Positions 5,277 through 9,284 of a stretch of DNA of 9,284 nucleotides are shown here, one piece after another. Origin of the DNA: Microcaldota archaeon. GTDB taxonomy: Archaea; Micrarchaeota; Micrarchaeia; Anstonellales; Anstonellaceae. The DNA lies in the NCBI GenBank assembly GCA_026414325.1, contig JAOAJF010000027.1, positions 1 through 9,284 on the forward strand. The letters are read 5' to 3'. Under the pieces are notes generated by a model that was given only the letters and a program-made list of their open reading frames with translations, was not told the origin of the DNA and searched no databases. The position numbers and the translations under genes are program-made. How positions within the stretch are numbered: position 1 is the stretch's first letter; each line of letters starts with the position of its first letter.

Positions 5277-5286
5277 GTATAAAAGC
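5277..5286 (-). promoter_or_regulatory. TATA-like element upstream of the lipoprotein gene
   Basis: On the minus strand CTTTTATACT lies about 20-30 bp before the ATG at 5256. With usual archaeal spacing, transcription would begin near the start codon. This conflicts mildly with use of the AGGAAG ribosome-site candidate, so the exact start is uncertain. Confidence 0.35.
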
Positions 5287-5323
5287 ATTTCTAATTAAAA
5301 ATTATCAAAGGAAAAAATCCAAC

Positions 5324-5872
5324 TTATTTTTTTATTTTCTCTAAAAATTTATCGATTTTATAGTGTAATTCTTCTATTGTAGTATTATTTGAAATATAAA
5401 AATCTCCAACCTTTAAAACCTCTAACAACTGCTGAGAAGTTGGTGAGTTGTTTTCTTCCATTTTTTCTAATCTTATAAATTCTTCAAATGTTTTTGGATC
5501 TCCGTCTCGAGCTCTTTTTTTCATTCTTTCAAAACGCAAATGTGGTTCTGATTCAACTATTAACAAAATAAAGTTTGGCAATTTTTTTAATTCGTTGACT
5601 TCTGCCAGATTTCTTATTGAAACAATTACCCCATTTTTTGTTAAATCTATTTTTTCTACTACTTTTTTTGCAAAAAAATTCGCACCATTTTCCTCTCTAA
5701 GTTTGTTAGCATAAAAAATTAGATTTTCTCTTGTTGGGGCTATTTGCCTTTCTTTTAAAATTTCTCTAATCGCATCTGAAAGAGAATAATATACAAAGCC
5801 TTTTTTAACAAGATAAGCTGCTATTGTATCTTTACCTGCACAATTTTTTCCAGTAATTCCTATAAACACCAT
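5324..5872 (-). CDS. P-loop nucleotide kinase (dephospho-CoA kinase / dNMP kinase-like)
   Basis: A 182-residue cytosolic kinase of the AAA_18/CoaE-like P-loop group. The Walker A loop GKNCAGKDT is at residues 8-16, a substrate-binding stretch YSLSDAIREILKE at 29-41, TRENLIFYANKLRE at 47-60, the strand VIVSIRNLAEV at 82-92 with a likely base- or phosphate-contacting Arg87, and the Arg-rich lid RFERMKKRARDGD at 113-125. The C-terminal YISNNTTIEEL (about 158-168) resembles the last strand and helix of this fold. Similar domains are found alone or joined to dCMP deaminases in other organisms, so a deoxynucleotide substrate is plausible, but dephospho-CoA cannot be excluded. A ribosome site (TAGGAG at 5879-5884) lies 6 nt upstream. 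It diverges from the Maf gene. Confidence 0.82.
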   Translation of the reverse strand: MVFIGITGKNCAGKDTIAAYLVKKGFVYYSLSDAIREILKERQIAPTRENLIFYANKLREENGANFFAKKVVEKIDLTKNGVIVSIRNLAEVNELKKLPNFILLIVESEPHLRFERMKKRARDGDPKTFEEFIRLEKMEENNSPTSQQLLEVLKVGDFYISNNTTIEELHYKIDKFLEKIKK

Positions 5873-5890
5873 ATAAAACTCCTAAAAATT

Positions 5891-5904
5891 GATATATTTA
5901 TAAG
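5891..5904. promoter_or_regulatory. Shared TATA-like element between kinase and Maf genes
   Basis: GATATATTTATAAG sits near the middle of the 54-bp divergent spacer and reads as a TATA box on both strands. On the plus strand, transcription would start about at the Maf ATG (5927), suggesting a leaderless or very short leader. The minus-strand gene has a clear ribosome site at 5879-5884, so its real start may be slightly further upstream than the simple spacing rule predicts. Confidence 0.45.
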
Positions 5905-5926
5905 TTTAAGGTAAGGAAAAATTAAT

Positions 5927-6517
5927 ATGGATATTGTTTTAGCTTCAGCTTCTGAGGAAAGAAAAAACCTTCTAAAAAAAGTAATTAAAAAATTTGAAAT
6001 TTTTCCAAATACTGCAAAAATAAGAATTAAACAAACTAAAAACGTTTCTAAATTAACTAGGGACCTTGCCTATTTTAAAGCATTAAGAATTTGTTTAAGA
6101 AAACCACAAAAAATAATTCTTGGGGCAGATACATTAATAGAGATAGCTAAGGAAGCTGTAGGAAAACCAAAAAATAAAAGTCAAGCTAAACAAATACTTA
6201 ATTTTTTATCAGATAAAAAAATAAAAGCACATACTAGTTTTTGTCTTGCCTATTTTAAAGGTCAGGATAGACCAATAATAAAATGTTTTAGCTATAGGTC
6301 TCAAGCAAAAATAAAAAAATTAACAAAAAAAGATATTGAAAAATATTTAAAAACAAATAAATGGAAAAATAGGGCAGCAGCTATAGACATCTTTGATAAA
6401 CTCTTTACAAAATTTTTAGAAAGAAAATTAACTAACAAAGAAAAAGAAATATTTGCTGGCCTGCCAACTAACGAAGTTAAAAAAAAGTTAAAGGAATTTA
6501 AAAAAATATTAAAATAG
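5927..6517 (+). CDS. maf: Maf/YhdE-family nucleoside triphosphate pyrophosphatase
   Basis: This 196-residue enzyme should hydrolyse nucleoside triphosphates, probably pyrimidine or modified ones, to the monophosphate and pyrophosphate, keeping the pools clean. The Maf signature LASASEERKNLL starts at residue 5 (Ser9, Arg12), LAYFKA at 47-52 supplies the conserved Lys, ILGADT at 64-69 contains the catalytic Asp68, and GKP is at 79-81. The later block WKNRAAAIDIFD (146-157) and GLPTNEV near the end replace the usual GKAGAY and GLP segments, so the C-terminal half is divergent. Length is normal. The protein is very Lys-rich, as expected for the base composition. It diverges from a nucleotide kinase, so the pair may serve nucleotide quality control. 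Substrate choice is inference. Confidence 0.88.
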   Translation: MDIVLASASEERKNLLKKVIKKFEIFPNTAKIRIKQTKNVSKLTRDLAYFKALRICLRKPQKIILGADTLIEIAKEAVGKPKNKSQAKQILNFLSDKKIKAHTSFCLAYFKGQDRPIIKCFSYRSQAKIKKLTKKDIEKYLKTNKWKNRAAAIDIFDKLFTKFLERKLTNKEKEIFAGLPTNEVKKKLKEFKKILK

Positions 6518-6557
6518 AATATAAAAAATAGGAGAAGGTTAACTATTTTGAATTTTG

Positions 6558-6580
6558 AATTCCAAGGAATTTTTATTTAA
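6558..6580 (+). terminator. Possible weak hairpin terminator after the Maf gene
   Basis: AATTC and GAATT (6558-6562 with 6567-6571) pair around a CAAG loop and are followed by TTTATTT. The stem is only 5 bp and A/T-rich, so this could be chance in the 73-bp gap between the convergent Maf and gyrA genes. Confidence 0.25.
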
Positions 6581-6590
6581 ATTTAATCTT

Positions 6591-9059
6591 CTAAATTTGT
6601 TTAGACTCTTTTTTTTCTAAATTAGAATCAGAAGATGAAAAGTTTAATTCTTTATCCTCTTCAATTTCAAAATATTGCATTGCGACAATCTTTTCATTTT
6701 CATCTAATTTCATAAGTCTTACTCCCTGTGTATTTCTGGAAATAATTGAAATATTTTTAACCTCTAGTCTTATTGCATGATTATTAGATGAGATTAATAA
6801 AAATTCATTTTCATCCGAAACTGCTTTTGATGAAATTACATTTCCGTTTCTTGGTGTTGTTTTTATATTTATTATTCCATAACCGCCTCTACCCTGAACT
6901 CTATACTCTTCTAATGCTGTTCTTTTACCATACCCATTTTCACAAACTGTTAGAATTGTTGGCTTGTTACATAATGAGGCTGAAACAACTCTATCTCCTT
7001 CTCGTAAAGAAATAGCCCTTACTCCTTTTGCAACTCTCCCTATTTGGCGAATTTCTTTTTCTTGAAATCTAATACAATAGCCTTTTTCAGTTGCTATAAA
7101 TATATCGCTTTCCCCACTAGATAGTAAAACTGCAATTAATTGGTCATTTTCTTCTAATTTTATTGCTCTTATCCCTCCTCTTCTTGGTTTGCTATATTCT
7201 AAAATCGATGTTCTTTTTATCATTCCGTTTTTAGTTATCATTAATAAATATTGTTCTTGTTTAAACTCTCTTAAAGCAATCATTGCAGAGATTTTATCAT
7301 CTTCTATTTCTAAAAGGTTTATAATTGGTTTTCCAACAGAGTATCTTGACAGTCTGGGAATCTTATAAGCTTCAAGCCAATGTACTAAACCTTTAGCAGT
7401 GAAAAATAAAATAGTATCATGAGTTCTTGCAATTAAAATGTCTTTTAAAATATCATTCTCTTTTGTTTCAGTTCCAACTATTCCTTTTCCCCCTCTTTTT
7501 TGTGTTTTATATTCTGAAATAGAGACTGATTTTATGTAATCTTTTTCTGTTAAAATTATTGCAACTGTTTCATCTGGAATAAGATCTGTATACGTTATCT
7601 CATCTTCTTGTTCAATTATACTTGTTCTTCTAGGATCTTGATATTTCTGTTTAATTTGGTTTAACTCTTCAACTATAAGTTCATCTATTTTATTTTTGTT
7701 AGCCAAAATTTCTTTTAATTTTTCTATCAATTTTATTAACTCTAAATTTTCAGTCTGAATTTTTTCTTGTTCTAAAGAGGTTAATTTTGATAGTTTCATC
7801 TCTAAAATAGACTCTGCTTGTTTTTGGCTAAGTTCATAATTTTCTACAAGCTTGTTTTTTGCTTCTGTGCTATCCTTAGAATTTTTAATTAGACTAAGGA
7901 CAAAATCTAAATTTTTGAGAGCAACCAACAATCCATCCAAAACATGTTTTCTTTCTTCAGCTATTTTCAGTTCGTATTTTGTTCTTTTTGTTATAATTTC
8001 TCTTCTAAAGTTAATAAAATGTTCTAAAAGTTCTTTAAGAGTTAAAATTTTTGGTTCTCCATCAACTAAAGCCAAATTAATTATTCCAAAGCTGCTTTGA
8101 AGTTGTGTTTTTGCATAAAGGTTTGAAAGTACAACCTTAGCATCAACATCCTTTTTCAAATAAATAACAATTTCTATTCCCTCTTTATTAGATAGATCTA
8201 AAATGTCAACTATTCCTTCTAATCTTTTTTCTTTTACTAAAGTAGCTATTTCCATAACCAAAGAAGATTTGTTTACACCAAATGGTATCTCTGTAATTTT
8301 TATTAGTTTTTTATTTTTATCTTCGATTATTTGAGTTTTTCCCTGTATTGTAATTGTTCCTTTTCCTAATTTATATGCTTGCAAAATTTTTGATTTGCCA
8401 ACAATCTTTCCTCCAGTAGGAAAATCTGGTCCTAAAATAAAATTAAAAAGTTCTTCGACAGTAGCATTAGGATTTTTTATTAAATAAATTAAAGCATCAC
8501 AAACTTCTCCTAGATTGTGGGGAGGAATATTTGTTGCCATACCAACAGCTATGCCAGAAGAGCCATTTATTAAAAGATTTGGAATTTTAGAAGGAAGAAC
8601 TACTGGTTCTTTTAAAGTTCCATCAAAATTTGGTATAAATTCTACAGTTTCTTTGTCAAGCTCTTCCAACATTTCAGAAGCTATCTTTTGTAATTTTACT
8701 TCAGTATAACGCATAGCAGCTGGATTATCTCCATCAATTGAACCAAAATTTCCTTGTCCATCTATAAGTGGATAGCGCATAGAAAAATCCTGAGCCATTC
8801 TAACTAAGCTAGAATATATTGAAAGATCTCCATGTGGATGATATTTACCTAAAACTTCTCCTACAATTCTTGCTGATTTTTTATATGGCTTATCATAAAA
8901 ATTAGATAATTCGTACATCGAATACAAAATTCTTCTATGAACTGGTTTTAGACCATCTCTAATATCTGGTAGTGCTCTTCCTACTATTACTGACATTGCA
9001 TAATCCAAATAAGATTGAGATACCTCTTGTTCGATTGCCTTTTTTTGTATTTCAGACAT
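6591..9059 (-). CDS. gyrA: DNA gyrase subunit A
   Basis: Complete 822-residue type IIA topoisomerase subunit; with GyrB it introduces negative supercoils using ATP. The winged-helix domain holds HPHGD at 74-78 and the catalytic Tyr118 in AAMRYTEV. The tower and coiled-coil (about residues 340-470) follow, with the exit-gate segment LEMKLSKLTSLE at about 419-430. The C-terminal beta-pinwheel starts near 490 and carries the GyrA box QKRGGKG at 520-526, which separates gyrase from ParC. The last 25 or so residues are an acidic, Ser-rich tail, as in regulated bacterial GyrA tails. At positions matching E. coli Ser83 and Asp87 there are Leu79 and Ser83. Gyrase of archaea is thought to derive from bacteria. 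It lies 10 bp behind gyrB; GGTG about 5 nt ahead of the ATG is the likely ribosome site. Confidence 0.98.
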   Translation of the reverse strand: MSEIQKKAIEQEVSQSYLDYAMSVIVGRALPDIRDGLKPVHRRILYSMYELSNFYDKPYKKSARIVGEVLGKYHPHGDLSIYSSLVRMAQDFSMRYPLIDGQGNFGSIDGDNPAAMRYTEVKLQKIASEMLEELDKETVEFIPNFDGTLKEPVVLPSKIPNLLINGSSGIAVGMATNIPPHNLGEVCDALIYLIKNPNATVEELFNFILGPDFPTGGKIVGKSKILQAYKLGKGTITIQGKTQIIEDKNKKLIKITEIPFGVNKSSLVMEIATLVKEKRLEGIVDILDLSNKEGIEIVIYLKKDVDAKVVLSNLYAKTQLQSSFGIINLALVDGEPKILTLKELLEHFINFRREIITKRTKYELKIAEERKHVLDGLLVALKNLDFVLSLIKNSKDSTEAKNKLVENYELSQKQAESILEMKLSKLTSLEQEKIQTENLELIKLIEKLKEILANKNKIDELIVEELNQIKQKYQDPRRTSIIEQEDEITYTDLIPDETVAIILTEKDYIKSVSISEYKTQKRGGKGIVGTETKENDILKDILIARTHDTILFFTAKGLVHWLEAYKIPRLSRYSVGKPIINLLEIEDDKISAMIALREFKQEQYLLMITKNGMIKRTSILEYSKPRRGGIRAIKLEENDQLIAVLLSSGESDIFIATEKGYCIRFQEKEIRQIGRVAKGVRAISLREGDRVVSASLCNKPTILTVCENGYGKRTALEEYRVQGRGGYGIINIKTTPRNGNVISSKAVSDENEFLLISSNNHAIRLEVKNISIISRNTQGVRLMKLDENEKIVAMQYFEIEEDKELNFSSSDSNLEKKESKQI

Positions 9060-9069
9060 TCAAACACCA

Positions 9070-9284
9070 TTAGATATCTAAATTTTTTACATTTTTTGCA
9101 TGCATAGAAATATATTGTTTTCTTGGCTCTACGTCCTCCCCCATCAATATTTCAAAAATTTCGTTTGCTTTTTTTGCATCTTCTATTGTAACTTGTACTA
9201 AGAGTCTATTTGCTGGATTCATGGTTGTTTGCCAAAGTTGTTGAGGATTCATTTCCCCTAATCCTTTATAGCGCTGAGCATGGT
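9070..9284 (-). CDS. gyrB: DNA gyrase subunit B, C-terminal end only (cut by window edge)
   Basis: Only the last 71 residues of GyrB are visible; the gene runs off the right edge. The frame reads HAQRYKGLGEMNPQQLW, then TTMNP, LLVQVTIEDA, ILMGEDVEPRKQYI and ends NVKNLDI, the canonical GyrB C-terminus that follows the TOPRIM domain and binds GyrA. The ATG at 9252 is the internal Met of GLGEMNP, not a start. GyrB supplies the ATPase and the metal-binding half of the cleavage site, neither of which is in view. The 10-bp gap to gyrA indicates one gyrB-gyrA operon, giving matched amounts of the two subunits. Confidence 0.96.
   Translation of the reverse strand, partial: HAQRYKGLGEMNPQQLWQTTMNPANRLLVQVTIEDAKKANEIFEILMGEDVEPRKQYISMHAKNVKNLDI

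Noticed and set aside
6550..6582. Ten-codon TTG-started ORF between maf and gyrA
   Set aside because: Uses TTG; the GGAG-like sequence lies too far upstream, composition is background A/T, and part of it is the short inverted repeat.
9250..9252. ATG as a start of a separate 60-residue protein
   Set aside because: It is the internal Met of the GLGEMNP motif of GyrB; the frame continues to the right edge with HAQRYKGLGE.

Overview
This is an AT-rich window (roughly a quarter to 30% G+C by eye) with short, tightly packed genes. It most likely comes from a DPANN-type archaeon (Woesearchaeota/Pacearchaeota-like). Pointers to an archaeon are a membrane-anchored Holliday-junction-resolvase-like nuclease of the archaeal COG4741 type, a short SlyD-like FKBP, an endonuclease III-related glycosylase of the MJ1434/MagIII type, TATA-like elements 20-30 bp ahead of predicted transcript starts, T-rich tracts instead of classical terminators, and secreted proteins dense in N-glycosylation sequons. 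Gyrase is common in Euryarchaeota and DPANN lineages. The assignment is inference; no rRNA is present.

Left part (1-2187): an endonuclease III-related DNA glycosylase cut by the left edge converges on a two-gene unit on the minus strand. That unit is a predicted membrane-anchored nuclease followed, with a 4-bp overlap, by protein-L-isoaspartate methyltransferase. A shared AT-rich promoter region separates the unit from a plus-strand FKBP prolyl isomerase. The theme is DNA repair plus protein repair and folding.

Middle-left (2188-3892): this stretch looks empty at the usual ORF-length cutoffs but is not. It holds a 10-codon minus-strand ORF with an excellent Shine-Dalgarno sequence, a divergent 41-codon two-CXXC zinc-ribbon gene, a candidate structured RNA closed by a near-canonical kink-turn (2648-2727), a 56-residue two-helix membrane protein, and a secreted-protein gene of 287 codons interrupted by one in-frame TAA.

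Middle-right (3913-5256): two minus-strand genes encode a small membrane protein with a lysine-rich tail and a predicted lipoprotein. The lipoprotein and the interrupted secreted protein each carry 11 N-X-S/T sequons, several-fold denser than in GyrA of the same window, which suggests both are cell-surface glycoproteins.

Right part (5324-9284): a P-loop nucleotide kinase and a Maf-type nucleotide pyrophosphatase diverge from a 54-bp spacer. They are followed by a gyrB-gyrA operon on the minus strand; GyrA is complete and GyrB is cut by the right edge. GyrA has the GyrA box, so this is gyrase rather than topoisomerase IV. Its residues at the positions matching E. coli Ser83 and Asp87 are Leu and Ser.

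The strongest candidates for something undescribed are the kink-turn RNA, the ten-residue ORF and the nonsense-interrupted surface protein.
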